From positions 1-64,000 of the IMG/VR virus record IMGVR_UViG_3300025113_000003: 64,000 nt of DNA. One strand, 5' to 3'. Shown piece by piece: positions 1 through 8,211 of this stretch. The translations under genes and the position numbers were made by a program. The stretch comes from a virus. How positions within the stretch are numbered: position 1 is the stretch's first letter; every line of letters begins with the position of its first letter. The notes beneath the pieces were generated by a model that did not search any database, was not told where the DNA came from, and saw only the letters and a program-made list of their open reading frames with translations.

Positions 1-22
1 TAACCTGTAACCTCTTTAGAGA

Positions 23-49
23 CACCCAGGGACACCCGGTCCCTGGGTG
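23..49 (-). terminator. Hairpin after the Thg1-like gene
   Basis: An 11-bp perfect inverted repeat (CACCCAGGGAC / GTCCCTGGGTG) with a 5-nt loop lies 12 nt past the stop codon of the Thg1-like gene. On the minus strand it is followed by TCTCTAAAG, a poor U-tract. It may therefore act as a terminator or as a 3'-end stabiliser. Confidence 0.6.
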
Positions 50-61
50 ATGGACCCTACA

Positions 62-892
62 TCAAGACCCCTGCAGGTCCTCCGGCGTCCAACCGGTGAC
101 TGGCGGAACGTCACCGAACAGCACCCCCACTGGATCCACCTGCTTCGACAGCCAGACGTCCATCGACTGGACTACCGTCCGCTCGATTGGGCCGGTGGGC
201 CGGTGAGCTTCCGGGATCCGCGCCAGCGCCTCGGGCTCCAGCTCCTTCAGGACCTTCTGGCGCTTCACGAAGACACCGCGCTTGAAGAAGGGCGGGTAGT
301 CGTTGAAGTTGATCCCTTTCTCGGTGAAGAGCCGCTCCTGCATCTCAGGACCATGCATGCCCTGCAGAGACTTGTGCGAGAAGTGGGACTGCGCCGCCAT
401 CGAGATGGCGTTCTTGGTCGCGTCCTGCTGGCGCCACAGGAAGGCGTGGTAGGCCTCCTTGATGGTCGGCACCACGAAGGCCCGGCTGTCGAAGATCGGC
501 TCGCCACCGTGACCGCCAAGGCGGAGCCCGGCGAAGTGGTTGAACTTCAGGGTGCAGTAGGCGGCAGTCAGGCTTTCCAGCTTCTGGAAGCGCCCGTCGA
601 ACGGGTATTCGGCCGTGTCATGCGGCTGGACGTACCAGCAGAGGGTGATCTCGTCGGACTGCGTGTAACCGACCTTGGCCTGAAAGCGCTCGACCAGCGC
701 GAGCGTCGTGTGCTCCATACACCAGGAGAGGCGCTCGTCGTAGGGACGTTGCAGGCCCTTCGTGTAGGTGTGGAAGCTCTTGCCGTCCAGGCGGACGATG
801 AGCGGCTGGCCCTTGAAGGCGCGGCGGCCGGTGGATGGCTGCTCGTACAGCTTCATTCTGTCCCCAAGGGACGTCTTGTCGGTTTCTGACAT
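62..892 (-). CDS. Thg1-like 3'-5' nucleotidyltransferase (tRNA-His guanylyltransferase family)
   Basis: This 276-aa protein belongs by motif to the Thg1/TLP family, enzymes that add nucleotides to RNA in the 3'-5' direction, classically G-1 of tRNA-His or repair of truncated tRNA 5' ends. The first metal motif is visible as VRLDGKSFH (Asp36) and the second as YTQSDEITL (Asp80, Glu81), at the spacing seen in Thg1. The length is close to that of eukaryotic Thg1. I chose the ATG at 892 because GGAG lies 9 nt upstream; a GTG 33 nt further up would add 11 residues. A TAGAAT box lies about 55 nt upstream and a strong hairpin follows the gene. Whether it acts on tRNA-His or repairs damaged tRNA cannot be told from sequence. 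Phages with RNA ligases (one is encoded near 19 kb) often carry such repair enzymes. Confidence 0.88.
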   Translation of the reverse strand: MSETDKTSLGDRMKLYEQPSTGRRAFKGQPLIVRLDGKSFHTYTKGLQRPYDERLSWCMEHTTLALVERFQAKVGYTQSDEITLCWYVQPHDTAEYPFDGRFQKLESLTAAYCTLKFNHFAGLRLGGHGGEPIFDSRAFVVPTIKEAYHAFLWRQQDATKNAISMAAQSHFSHKSLQGMHGPEMQERLFTEKGINFNDYPPFFKRGVFVKRQKVLKELEPEALARIPEAHRPTGPIERTVVQSMDVWLSKQVDPVGVLFGDVPPVTGWTPEDLQGS

Positions 893-946
893 GGTCTCGT
901 GCTCCGAGAAGTTGAGGGTAGCCACCTGTTACAGCGACATAGGAGC

Positions 947-952
947 ATTCTA
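947..952 (-). promoter_or_regulatory. Early-type -10 box for the Thg1-like gene
   Basis: Read on the minus strand this is GTGTGGTAGAATGC, a TAnAAT box of the kind that recurs at many early genes in the window. The leader contains ATG-TCG-CTG-TAA, a three-codon minimal ORF, within the dyad CTGTTACAG (926-934). No clear -35 is visible. Confidence 0.5.
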
Positions 953-988
953 CCACACTATCAGGTCGACGTGTTGCCTTTGCGCAGG

Positions 989-1396
989 TTACAGCTTGCG
1001 GTTGGCCGCGACCAGCACCGTGAAGGCGTACCTGAACCGATCATGGTTGAAGGGCTCCAGGTCAATCTCGTGACTGGTTAGAAAGTAGATCAGCGCCATC
1101 ATATTTGCGTAGATCTCGTTGAGCACCGCGATCTCTGTTCCGAGCTTGGTCAGCAGGCGGTCCTCTCCGTGCTTCCAGCGCTTGATGACCTCGGCCAACT
1201 GGGATGAGAGTGTGGCCAGGTTCTTGATTGTTTTGTTCAGCTCTCGGCTCTTGAAGGTAGCTGAGATGGTGTCCATCGGGTAGCGATCAAGGTAGAAGCT
1301 CGTGTGGTCAAAGAGGCAGTCCAACTGAGTCATCAGTGAGATGAAGGCCTCTTCGGCCCTATAGATCAGGCTTCTGCGAAGCAGCTCAGGCGTCAT
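989..1396 (-). CDS. Hypothetical protein
   Basis: This 135-aa protein is not recognised. It is mostly helical in character, with regularly spaced Leu and Ile, one run of aromatic residues (around residues 27-40) and a basic C-terminus. An open frame continues upstream to 1633, but that part is Ser/Arg-rich and lies antisense to the small gene at 1470, so I start at the ATG at 1396. A TAAATA box ends only 4 nt before this ATG, so transcription would begin almost at the start codon; no Shine-Dalgarno sequence is seen. The gene diverges from the MoxR operon. Confidence 0.65.
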   Translation of the reverse strand: MTPELLRRSLIYRAEEAFISLMTQLDCLFDHTSFYLDRYPMDTISATFKSRELNKTIKNLATLSSQLAEVIKRWKHGEDRLLTKLGTEIAVLNEIYANMMALIYFLTSHEIDLEPFNHDRFRYAFTVLVAANRKL

Positions 1397-1400
1397 GGCA

Positions 1401-1443
1401 TATTTAAGGATGGCGCCTGTCTTCTTACCCCGTGGCGTAAATA
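1401..1443. promoter_or_regulatory. Divergent pair of T4-type late promoter boxes
   Basis: TAAATA occurs on the minus strand at 1406-1401, in front of the gene at 1396. GTAAATA occurs on the plus strand at 1437-1443, about 27 nt before the ATG at 1470. Both resemble the T4 late box TATAAATA. The plus-strand box would drive the MoxR/VWA operon late in infection. Confidence 0.5.
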
Positions 1444-1469
1444 GCAGGTACACTCTGCAGAAGGCACTC

Positions 1470-1703
1470 ATGAAGCTGCACCATTTTGTCAACCAGGAAC
1501 CACCAGACACCGCGAAGCGACTGCGTGATCTCGGCAAGGCTCTAGCCGAGCTGGCTCCAGCTCCAGTTGCTGAGGCGCGCCGACCACGCAAGAAGGTGGA
1601 GGAGCCCACCGCTGATGACTCAGATGAGGGCATGGACGCCGCAATTATGGCGCTGACCTCAGGTCAGAAGCACATTCACAAGAAGATCAAGCACCACGAC
1701 TGA
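1470..1703 (+). CDS. Small hypothetical protein upstream of MoxR
   Basis: This 77-aa protein has an acidic/basic mosaic: an N-terminal helix, an Ala/Pro-rich hinge, a basic RRPRKK stretch, an acidic DDSDEG segment and a Lys/His-rich end. It has no known domain. AGAAGG sits 6 nt before the ATG, which fixes this start over an upstream in-frame ATG at 1395. It ends 8 nt before the MoxR-like ATPase gene and is probably co-transcribed with it, so it may be a partner or adaptor of the ATPase. Confidence 0.7.
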   Translation: MKLHHFVNQEPPDTAKRLRDLGKALAELAPAPVAEARRPRKKVEEPTADDSDEGMDAAIMALTSGQKHIHKKIKHHD

Positions 1704-1711
1704 GGACGGTC

Positions 1712-4279
1712 ATGCCGAAAGTAAACGTTGAGAACCTCAGTCTGGATGCCAAGGTCCAGACGCTCGAGCACATCTTTGACAACATGCACGTCAAGGGAGC
1801 CGGTCTAGGACAGGCGGGCTACATGCTAGGTGGCGACACCGGTGTTGGCAAGACATCCTTCATCCGCGACCTGTCGGCCCTGCTGGGCATGCAGCTCGTG
1901 ATGGTGGAGACCCCGCACATCATCGAAGAGCACATCATCGACATCCCGTTCATCGTCGTCAAGCCGAACGGGACCTCGAAGACGGTGCACACGCAGGTGG
2001 ACACGAAGAGCTCTGATGTGCAGTTCGACATCAAGTTTGCGAAGTCGAACCTGCACTCGACCCTTGCCTCTGCCAAGAAGGTCCCTGACGCCGAGCTGCT
2101 GAAGATCGTCTACTCGCGCGGTGACCTGGCCCTCATCTGGGAAAAGATGGGCGGCTCCAAGACCACCATCCCACCCGAGATCGATGAGCTGCGCCAGAAG
2201 TACGACGTCATCCTCTTCCTGGACGAGTACTTCCGTCAGACCTCCAGCGCCATCCGCAACATGCTGCGCTCGATCCTCAACGGCCGCATCGGCTCCAATG
2301 AGCTGCCCGACAACGTCTACGTCATCTTCGCGTCGAACCTGGTGGACCAGGGCGTCGGCGACATCCTCGAGAACGAGGACTTCCGCCTGCTCAACTTCGA
2401 CAAGCCGAGCGTGGACGACTGGTTCGCCTACCTGCTCTCGAAGTACAAGAGCCACAAGAAGGTCAAGCTGGACCCCGACCTGGTGGACGGCATGTACGAC
2501 CTCCTCAAGAAGAAGGACGCGCTGTCGCACGACGACGCAGACGCCGACGTGCGCATCTCGCCGCGCCGCTGGGAACAGCTGATGCTCTACATCAGCGCCA
2601 ACCTACCAGTGGCGGACCAGAAGGCGGCCGACCTGCTGATGAAGAACCTCGAGGTCAGCTTCAAGAACTACCAGACCGGCGAGAAGGCCGAGCTGGCGAA
2701 GGACGTGCTGGACCTGGTGAAGGGCCTCATCGACAAGCAGTCGAAGGGCAAGATCGCCGGCAACGAGGGCAACGTTGACGACTCCGACTGGCGTGAGACG
2801 CTGAAGCACCAGGTCGAGACCCGCATGAAGATCGGACCGGACCGCAAGTACATCCCCGTCATCGGCGGCCTGCCTGGCTCTGGCAAGACCAAGCACATCT
2901 CCCAGCTGGCCCTCGAGCTCGGCATGATCCCAGTCTTCGTTGACGTCCAGAACCTCTCGCCTGAGGAGGTCATCGGCGTGCCGCTGTCCAAGACCAACAA
3001 GGACGGCGACATCGAGGTGTCGTTCTCTCGGCCCCCGCTCTACGACAACATCCAGGAGCAGATCAAGCGCGGTGAAAAGAACCTGCCGGCCGCCCTCGAG
3101 AAGGCCTTTGGCAAGGACGAGGCAGCCAAGAAGCTGGCGCAGCACAACAAGTCCGACTCCAAGTACCTTGTCTTCTTCGACGAGCTGAACCGCACCAACA
3201 CGAAGGTCTTCAACGCCATCCGCAAGGTGCTGCTCGAGAAGGAGTTCAACGAGGAGTACAAGCTGCCACCCGAGTCCGTCGTGGTGGCCGCCGTCAACCC
3301 CACCGGCAAGGGCACGCAGGAGCTGACAAAGCACGTGCGAGACGTGTTTGACGTCATCCCCGTCGGCATCAGCTGGAAGAAGTTCAACGACCACCTCGAC
3401 AAGATCGACGTCGTCAAGCAGCTGAAGGTAGACCCTGAGATCGCTGAGGTGTCCCGCCAGGCGCTCAGCGCCTTCGTCGACAACTTCCGCAGCAAGGCGC
3501 CAGGGCGTGAACAGGGAGCCGACCCGCACTTCTACCTGCAGATCGGCCCGACGCCGCTCTACATGTCCGCTCGTGAGTACACCGACGCCTACATCAACTC
3601 CGCCAAGACGCTGCAGCGCGCCTTCAGGAAGGAGATTGACAAGCTGTCTGATCCAGACCACGACGCCGGAGAGAGCGAGCTGCGGATCCGCGAGGCTCTC
3701 GCCCGCGCCTTCGCTCACTCGGTCGGCTACACGGTTGGAGTGAAGCACTCCGTCGACGCGCCTGAGTTCTCGAAGGACCTGGAGGACTGGTTCAAGTACA
3801 CCGACAAGTTCAGCCTCGGCAGCATGTTCAAGAAGAAGGTCTCGTCAGTCAAGAAGCTGGAGGACATCCTCGCCAAGCCGTTCGAGAACCAGAACGAGGA
3901 CCTCTTCAACGACCCCGAGTTCGTCAACTACATCACGTCGGTCGACCCAGTCGTCTTCAAGGAGGAGCTCGTTGAGTTTCTGACCAACTACGCGGTCAAG
4001 GACGCCAAGACCGCCTTCGCGCAGACCCACAAGCTGAAGAAGCTGGACGCCAAGAAGAAGGCAACCGCCTTCGCTGGTAAGGAGATCTCGAAGATTGAGT
4101 ACATCACCCGCGAGATCCTGCACTCCATCAAGCTGCACGACATCTCCAACAAGATGACGGACATGGTCAAGGGCGGCCTGCGCGAGGTGCTGGAGAAGAT
4201 CGCCGATGAGGACACCGACCTCATCGAACCTATCATGGACCTGGCACATGAGATGCAGGACTTCATCAAGAAGCTATAA
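1712..4279 (+). CDS. Double MoxR-type AAA+ ATPase
   Basis: This 855-aa protein contains two AAA+ modules. The first has Walker A GDTGVGKTS (residues 41-49), Walker B ILFLDE (167-172) and a sensor-1 Asn in FASN (209). The second has Walker A GGLPGSGKTK (385-394), Walker B LVFFDELNR (486-494) and a sensor Asn near 529. The DELNR sequence is typical of MoxR ATPases, which remodel or activate protein complexes together with a VWA partner. The helical C-terminal 300 residues are unassigned. Most MoxR proteins have a single module, so the tandem arrangement is unusual. The VWA gene starts 6 nt downstream. The substrate is unknown. Confidence 0.85.
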   Translation: MPKVNVENLSLDAKVQTLEHIFDNMHVKGAGLGQAGYMLGGDTGVGKTSFIRDLSALLGMQLVMVETPHIIEEHIIDIPFIVVKPNGTSKTVHTQVDTKSSDVQFDIKFAKSNLHSTLASAKKVPDAELLKIVYSRGDLALIWEKMGGSKTTIPPEIDELRQKYDVILFLDEYFRQTSSAIRNMLRSILNGRIGSNELPDNVYVIFASNLVDQGVGDILENEDFRLLNFDKPSVDDWFAYLLSKYKSHKKVKLDPDLVDGMYDLLKKKDALSHDDADADVRISPRRWEQLMLYISANLPVADQKAADLLMKNLEVSFKNYQTGEKAELAKDVLDLVKGLIDKQSKGKIAGNEGNVDDSDWRETLKHQVETRMKIGPDRKYIPVIGGLPGSGKTKHISQLALELGMIPVFVDVQNLSPEEVIGVPLSKTNKDGDIEVSFSRPPLYDNIQEQIKRGEKNLPAALEKAFGKDEAAKKLAQHNKSDSKYLVFFDELNRTNTKVFNAIRKVLLEKEFNEEYKLPPESVVVAAVNPTGKGTQELTKHVRDVFDVIPVGISWKKFNDHLDKIDVVKQLKVDPEIAEVSRQALSAFVDNFRSKAPGREQGADPHFYLQIGPTPLYMSAREYTDAYINSAKTLQRAFRKEIDKLSDPDHDAGESELRIREALARAFAHSVGYTVGVKHSVDAPEFSKDLEDWFKYTDKFSLGSMFKKKVSSVKKLEDILAKPFENQNEDLFNDPEFVNYITSVDPVVFKEELVEFLTNYAVKDAKTAFAQTHKLKKLDAKKKATAFAGKEISKIEYITREILHSIKLHDISNKMTDMVKGGLREVLEKIADEDTDLIEPIMDLAHEMQDFIKKL

Positions 4280-4285
4280 TCAGCC

Positions 4286-6085
4286 ATGCCGCTTATCGAA
4301 AGCAACGTCAAGGCCAAGCTCGGGACGGTCGCTCCGCGATCAGACCTCAATGAGCCCCGCATCCAGAAGGCAATCGACTACCTGGTAAAGAACGGCGGGA
4401 AGACGAAGGCCGAGATCCTCACTCACCTCCAGGAGAAGGAGAAGGAGTTCAAGGACCTGGAGGCGAAGTCCCCGATCCTCTACTCCGCGATCGCCGCCAA
4501 CATCCACGAGCAGGAGCTCTACAAGCTCTTTCGTGAGCTGAAGATGCCCAACCCAAAGGGCGTCGCTGAGTTTGACCCAGTCACCTTCATGCAGCTGGTG
4601 CGTCGCGTCAAGGCTGAGAACCCGTCCATGTTCCCGCTGCGGAACTTCGCTGACAAGAAGCCGATCGCCTCGCCGCGGGTCATCCTTGTTCCGACGAAGG
4701 ACCCCAAGGACGCGCACTGGAACCGAGTCGAGACCGCCGCCGCCACCCCTCAGGGTGAGTTCATCTTCGACAAGAACACCGCCCAGCGCGACATGAACTT
4801 CGCGTACACCCAGGGCGTCAAGCCAAAGAGCAAGAAGTACAAGAGCAACGGCGGACCCTTCCCAGATGAGTGGGCCCCGGTCGAGTTCACCATCCTGCAT
4901 GAGTTCATGCACTACACCCACGGCGACTTCCACTACATGAAGACGATGGGCGGCAACCCGACCATCCACAACTGGGCCGGCGACTTCCGCTCCAACCACG
5001 ACCTCATCAAGGCAGGCCACCACCCCTACGCCGAGGGGCTCTACAGCGACTACGTCAACTACGACCAGTACGGGTCGTACAAGGAGATGTACGAGGCGGT
5101 ACTGAACGAGTTCAAGAAGCTCAACAAGGAACAGCAGCAGAAGGTCGAGAACCAGCTCGGTGAGCTCGGCGATGACCACGAGCCGCATGAAGGCGAGAAG
5201 CAGAAGCCGATGCCAGGACAGGGCGAGCCCACTGAAAAGGACCTCGAGGAGCACTCGAAGAACACCAGCAAGAAGCCAGGCAAGAAGGCCGACGACGCCG
5301 ACCCTGCGGCGGCAGAGGCAGCGGCAGCCGCGGCGGGCAAGGGCGCGAAGGGTGGCCGTGGCCACGGATCATCGTCTCCAACCCCAGTGGACTACAAGGG
5401 CGTCAGGCCGCGCTACAACTGGAAGACGCTGCTGGACAAGCTGGTCAAGTCAGCTGACACGACCGAGGTCACCTACCAGAAGGTGCACAAGCGCAACATC
5501 ACGGGCGTCCATCTCGCCGCCCAGACCGGTGCGGGCGTGGTTCGTCCTGGTGAGAAGGAGGTGCCAGCCAACCTCGTCAAGCTGGTCATCGTTGTCGACA
5601 GCTCCGGCTCAATGGCGTCAGCCATCGCCACCGTGCTGGCCAACGTGCAGAAGCTGCTCAACGAGACAGGCCGCGGCGTCGCTCGCAACCTCGTCTTCAT
5701 CGAGTTCTCGAACGACTACCACATGTACTCGGTGACCATGGTCGGCCAGTCTGGTACGGCCAAGGTCATCAAGACCCCACAGGAGGTCAAGCACGGTGGC
5801 GGCGGAAAGTCGGACTCGCTGGCGGCCATCCTCAACCGTCACCAGGGCGGCGCAACCAACTTCAGCGACGAGCTGGCAAGGGACCTAGCTACCTTCGCCG
5901 CCATGGGCTACAACATCCTCGTTCTGACGGACTCGGACATCGCGGGCAGCGGAAACAAGGAGGCCTTCCTGGACCTCTACTCCAAGCACCGCGACAAGGT
6001 GTACCTCATCCTCGACAGCGCCGACACCTTCCAGGCGATGGCGCAGACGATGAAGCAGGCGTCAGCTAACTTCAGCCACCTTTGA
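4286..6085 (+). CDS. VWA-domain protein with HExxH metallopeptidase-like domain (MoxR partner)
   Basis: This 599-aa protein has three regions. The N-terminal half carries HEFMH (205-209) followed by further His residues, resembling the putative metallopeptidase domain found in VWA-like proteins of the DUF2201 type. Residues about 275-370 are a charged, Ala/Gly/Lys-rich linker. The C-terminal domain is a von Willebrand A fold with the MIDAS motif DSSGS (438-442), a later Thr in GGATNFSDE and an Asp in LTDSD. Such proteins pair with MoxR ATPases in chaperone-like systems. The gene lies 6 nt after the ATPase gene. The HExxH could be catalytic or a structural relic; a third zinc ligand is not obvious. 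Confidence 0.83.
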   Translation: MPLIESNVKAKLGTVAPRSDLNEPRIQKAIDYLVKNGGKTKAEILTHLQEKEKEFKDLEAKSPILYSAIAANIHEQELYKLFRELKMPNPKGVAEFDPVTFMQLVRRVKAENPSMFPLRNFADKKPIASPRVILVPTKDPKDAHWNRVETAAATPQGEFIFDKNTAQRDMNFAYTQGVKPKSKKYKSNGGPFPDEWAPVEFTILHEFMHYTHGDFHYMKTMGGNPTIHNWAGDFRSNHDLIKAGHHPYAEGLYSDYVNYDQYGSYKEMYEAVLNEFKKLNKEQQQKVENQLGELGDDHEPHEGEKQKPMPGQGEPTEKDLEEHSKNTSKKPGKKADDADPAAAEAAAAAAGKGAKGGRGHGSSSPTPVDYKGVRPRYNWKTLLDKLVKSADTTEVTYQKVHKRNITGVHLAAQTGAGVVRPGEKEVPANLVKLVIVVDSSGSMASAIATVLANVQKLLNETGRGVARNLVFIEFSNDYHMYSVTMVGQSGTAKVIKTPQEVKHGGGGKSDSLAAILNRHQGGATNFSDELARDLATFAAMGYNILVLTDSDIAGSGNKEAFLDLYSKHRDKVYLILDSADTFQAMAQTMKQASANFSHL

Positions 6086-6325
6086 CCGGGTCTCGACGAC
6101 CCGAACGCAGCCCAGCTCCACGACGCTGAGCGGACCGGTCAGCCCCGACCGCAGCAGGTCGTCCATGTCCAGCAGCGCCGATGCCTCGTTGCCGTAGCAC
6201 AGGATCTTGTGTACCACCAGGTTCCGCGCGTTCAGCCGTGCCCACCTCGGCGGGTTCATGGTCTCAAGGTACCACGGCTCCGGCCCCACGCCGTTGGAGA
6301 TGAGGAAGATGCCGGTGTCGGACAT
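6062..6325 (-). CDS. Hypothetical protein
   Basis: This 87-aa protein of unknown function opens with a short beta-rich segment (GIFLISNGVGP). It overlaps the 3' end of the convergent VWA gene by 24 bp. GGGAG lies 6 nt before the ATG. It is the last gene of a minus-strand cluster of small genes descending from 6867 and is translationally coupled to the membrane-protein gene before it. Confidence 0.65.
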   Translation of the reverse strand: MSDTGIFLISNGVGPEPWYLETMNPPRWARLNARNLVVHKILCYGNEASALLDMDDLLRSGLTGPLSVVELGCVRVVETRSKVAEVS

Positions 6326-6326
6326 G

Positions 6327-6503
6327 TCAGGCTCCCGGGATGGCGATCAGCCAACCAGCCAGGTGTAGGCTGACGACGACGCCATAGACGAACGAGGCGA
6401 TGAAGATCAGCTTGATGAGGATGTTGGGCCAGCCGTTCTTCGACCAGATGACCGAGATGAAGAGCAGCAGAACCGTGCTGAGAATGGCGTAGGTGAGAAT
6501 CAT
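6327..6503 (-). CDS. Small two-helix membrane protein
   Basis: This 58-aa protein has two hydrophobic segments (about residues 2-19 and 27-52) separated by a short WSKNGWPN turn. That fits a small inner-membrane hairpin protein such as a holin-like, Rz-like or superinfection protein; none can be assigned. AAGGAG stands 8 nt before the ATG. The start overlaps the end of the preceding gene by 4 bp, indicating translational coupling. Confidence 0.7.
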   Translation of the reverse strand: MILTYAILSTVLLLFISVIWSKNGWPNILIKLIFIASFVYGVVVSLHLAGWLIAIPGA

Positions 6504-6679
6504 GTGGTGGGCTCCTTGTTGGTCCATACTCGGACGAAGTGCTTTCGAAAGGCGTTGACATCGGTGATGTAGCGACACAGGCTGCGCTCCTTGAGCGCCT
6601 CCAGCGCGATGACCGTCAGCGAGGGACCAGTTATCGCCAGCATCAAGCCACGCACCAGCAGAGTTTCGATTGTCTTCAT
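6500..6679 (-). CDS. Small hypothetical protein with hydrophobic N-terminus
   Basis: This 59-aa protein starts with a hydrophobic stretch (residues 6-26), possibly a membrane anchor, followed by a basic C-terminal half containing RYITDVNAFRKHFVRVW. GGAG lies 5 nt before the ATG at 6679; a GTG directly upstream is too close to it. It overlaps both neighbours by 1-4 bp. Confidence 0.6.
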   Translation of the reverse strand: MKTIETLLVRGLMLAITGPSLTVIALEALKERSLCRYITDVNAFRKHFVRVWTNKEPTT

Positions 6680-6867
6680 CACTTCTCCAGTTGGTCCTTG
6701 AGGTCCGCGTGGATCTCAGCCACGGACCGATTGAAGGCCAGCGAGAGGGCGAAGGCCATCGAGGTGAGCGCCACGCCCTTGACGCTGCTGAAGTCACCAG
6801 CGACGGACTCGGCGCAGTGCACGATGCAGTCCTCGTAGGTGAAGGGACGGGGGTAGGGTGAGGTCAT
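6679..6867 (-). CDS. Small hypothetical protein
   Basis: This 62-aa protein has no recognised domain. It contains two Cys in the order C-x3-C (residues 14-18) and an amphipathic C-terminus ending DLKDQLEK. AAGGAG lies 8 nt before the ATG. It sits 23 bp after the AAA+ ATPase gene in the same orientation. Confidence 0.62.
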   Translation of the reverse strand: MTSPYPRPFTYEDCIVHCAESVAGDFSSVKGVALTSMAFALSLAFNRSVAEIHADLKDQLEK

Positions 6868-6890
6868 AGTGGTCTCCTTTTCGGACTCGG

Positions 6891-7865
6891 TCAGGCGTTG
6901 ATCATCGCGTACAGGGCCAGCCGCTTCCAGTGGTCGGGCTTGGTGGAGCGGGCCTTGGTCACGTTGATCAGCGTGCGGAGGTTGATCTCCTTGATCTCGG
7001 GGCGGGCGCTGTTGGCGGCGATGAACTCGAGAGCTTCGAGCTTGTGGGCCAGCTCGTAGCCGACCAGGAAGTCGCCGGCCTTGACGATAGCGGTCATGCG
7101 CTCGATGATCTCCGAGCGGGTCATCGAGACATCTGCCGGCATCGAGCGCGAGATGATCGCCTGCGGGATCTTGTACATCGGCATGTTGCTGATGAAGATC
7201 ACGCCGCCGGTGAAGAGGAAGGACTTGGGCAGCTCGTCGTCGCCGCCGAAGCCGCCTTCCGCGTTCCAGGTGATGATGCGCTTGTCGTAGCTGTCCAGCG
7301 CCGCCTTCAGGAGGTTGCTCGCGACCGGGTCCTTCAGGACGCTGTCGCAGTCATCGAACACCACGAGCCGGTCCTTGTTCTCGTAGAGGGTGCGGAAGAG
7401 ACCCTTGGCGGTGGAGAAGCCCTTGACAACGACGTAGCCTTTCGAGGAGAGACCTTCGTCGAAGCGAGCGCCGATCTCGGCGTCGTCGAGGTTGAGCAGG
7501 CCGGCGCGCTTGAGAGCTGCGAAGACGGTGTGCGACTTGCCGAGACCGCCTTGGCCGGTGATGATCGCCGACGGGATGGTGCGCGAGGCGACCATGTCGA
7601 CGAAGTCCTCCAGAATCAGGAAGCGCTCGTTGATGCTGAAGACCAGCTCCGGGTCCACCGTCTTGACCGCGGTCAGCGGCTTGGCAGCAGAACCGAGTTC
7701 CTCAACCGCCGTCACGCCGAGGGCCTTGGCCTTGGCGCTGATCTGGTTGACGATCTTGTCGACGACGTAGTCCTTCGAGCTCGACTTCAAGAAGACGTGG
7801 CCGCCGAAGGAGGCTTCCCACTTGCTGGTCTTGTCGTTGTAGGAGAGGAGAGCTGTTTTGGACAT
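6891..7865 (-). CDS. AAA+ ATPase of phage type
   Basis: This 324-aa protein is a single AAA+ module. Walker A is GQGGLGKSHT (104-113), Walker B is VVFDDCD (168-174), the sensor-1 Asn lies in FISN (227), and an Arg-finger candidate is ISRSM (Arg240). The first 90 residues form a separate N-terminal domain. GGAAG precedes the ATG, which replaces an upstream in-frame start lying inside the promoter region. The family is probably a DNA- or protein-remodelling ATPase; the substrate is unknown. A TACAAT box and TGTACA/TGTAAC elements lie upstream, so early expression is likely. Confidence 0.8.
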   Translation of the reverse strand: MSKTALLSYNDKTSKWEASFGGHVFLKSSSKDYVVDKIVNQISAKAKALGVTAVEELGSAAKPLTAVKTVDPELVFSINERFLILEDFVDMVASRTIPSAIITGQGGLGKSHTVFAALKRAGLLNLDDAEIGARFDEGLSSKGYVVVKGFSTAKGLFRTLYENKDRLVVFDDCDSVLKDPVASNLLKAALDSYDKRIITWNAEGGFGGDDELPKSFLFTGGVIFISNMPMYKIPQAIISRSMPADVSMTRSEIIERMTAIVKAGDFLVGYELAHKLEALEFIAANSARPEIKEINLRTLINVTKARSTKPDHWKRLALYAMINA

Positions 7866-7898
7866 TTGGCTTCCGTCAGGGTGTTTGTCGATAGGTGT

Positions 7899-7959
7899 AT
7901 TGTACATCATGTGCACATCTTGTACACACCTAAAGTGTAACGGTTGGGCAGTCGTTACA
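7899..7959 (-). promoter_or_regulatory. Early promoter region with TGTACA and TGTAAC repeats
   Basis: A TACAAT -10 box (7904-7899, minus) is followed upstream by repeated TGTACA/TGTGCACA elements (7900-7926) and an inverted pair TGTAAC (7936-7941) / GTTACA (7954-7959). The clustering suggests operator sites for a regulator acting on the AAA+ gene. Confidence 0.5.
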
Positions 7960-7962
7960 TGA

Positions 7963-8175
7963 TCACCAGCGACCACGCCAGCGCCGCTCGGGGGCCCAGC
8001 GCTCACGGAAGGCCTGGATGCGGTACGCCTGCGGTGTCAAGGAGTATCCCTCACAGTCCAGCGTCTGGATCTTCACCCAGCCACCTTCCACACCGAGCAC
8101 CCGACAGTGAATGTCACCGCTCAGGTAGCGAAAGAGAGCACCCGGTTCCAGCGGTCCCTCGTAGGTCTGATCCAT
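7963..8175 (-). CDS. Small hypothetical protein
   Basis: This 70-aa protein looks like a compact beta-rich domain (PGALFRYLSGD, CRVLGVEGGWVKIQTLD) with a basic Trp/Arg-rich tail. No family is recognised. The leader between the TATAAT box at 8206 and the ATG is about 30 nt and contains GGAAAG. Confidence 0.6.
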   Translation of the reverse strand: MDQTYEGPLEPGALFRYLSGDIHCRVLGVEGGWVKIQTLDCEGYSLTPQAYRIQAFRERWAPERRWRGRW

Positions 8176-8205
8176 GAAGGACTTTCCATTGAGTTGTCAT
8201 GATGC

Positions 8206-8211
8206 ATTATA
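8206..8211 (-). promoter_or_regulatory. Early -10 box (TATAAT)
   Basis: Minus-strand GGTGTATAATGCATC contains a perfect TATAAT with GGTG in front, identical in context to the box of the RNA ligase gene at 19538. The palindromic GTAACCGTTAC (8244-8254) lies 33 bp upstream. Confidence 0.65.

Noticed and set aside
988-993. GTTACA at 988-993 as a regulator site
   Set aside because: It contains the stop codon of the gene ending at 989, so its presence is explained without an operator.
989-1633. Long version (214 aa) of the gene at 989-1396
   Set aside because: The extra 79 residues are Ser/Arg/Ala-rich and antisense to a small gene with a good ribosome site; the shorter start is preferred.
2603-3748. 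381-codon minus-strand frame inside the MoxR gene
   Set aside because: Shadow of the double AAA+ ATPase; no ribosome site and biased Leu/Val/Asp composition.
4340-5365. 341-codon minus-strand frame inside the VWA gene
   Set aside because: Antisense of a motif-rich coding region, Leu/Val/Arg-rich with no domain.
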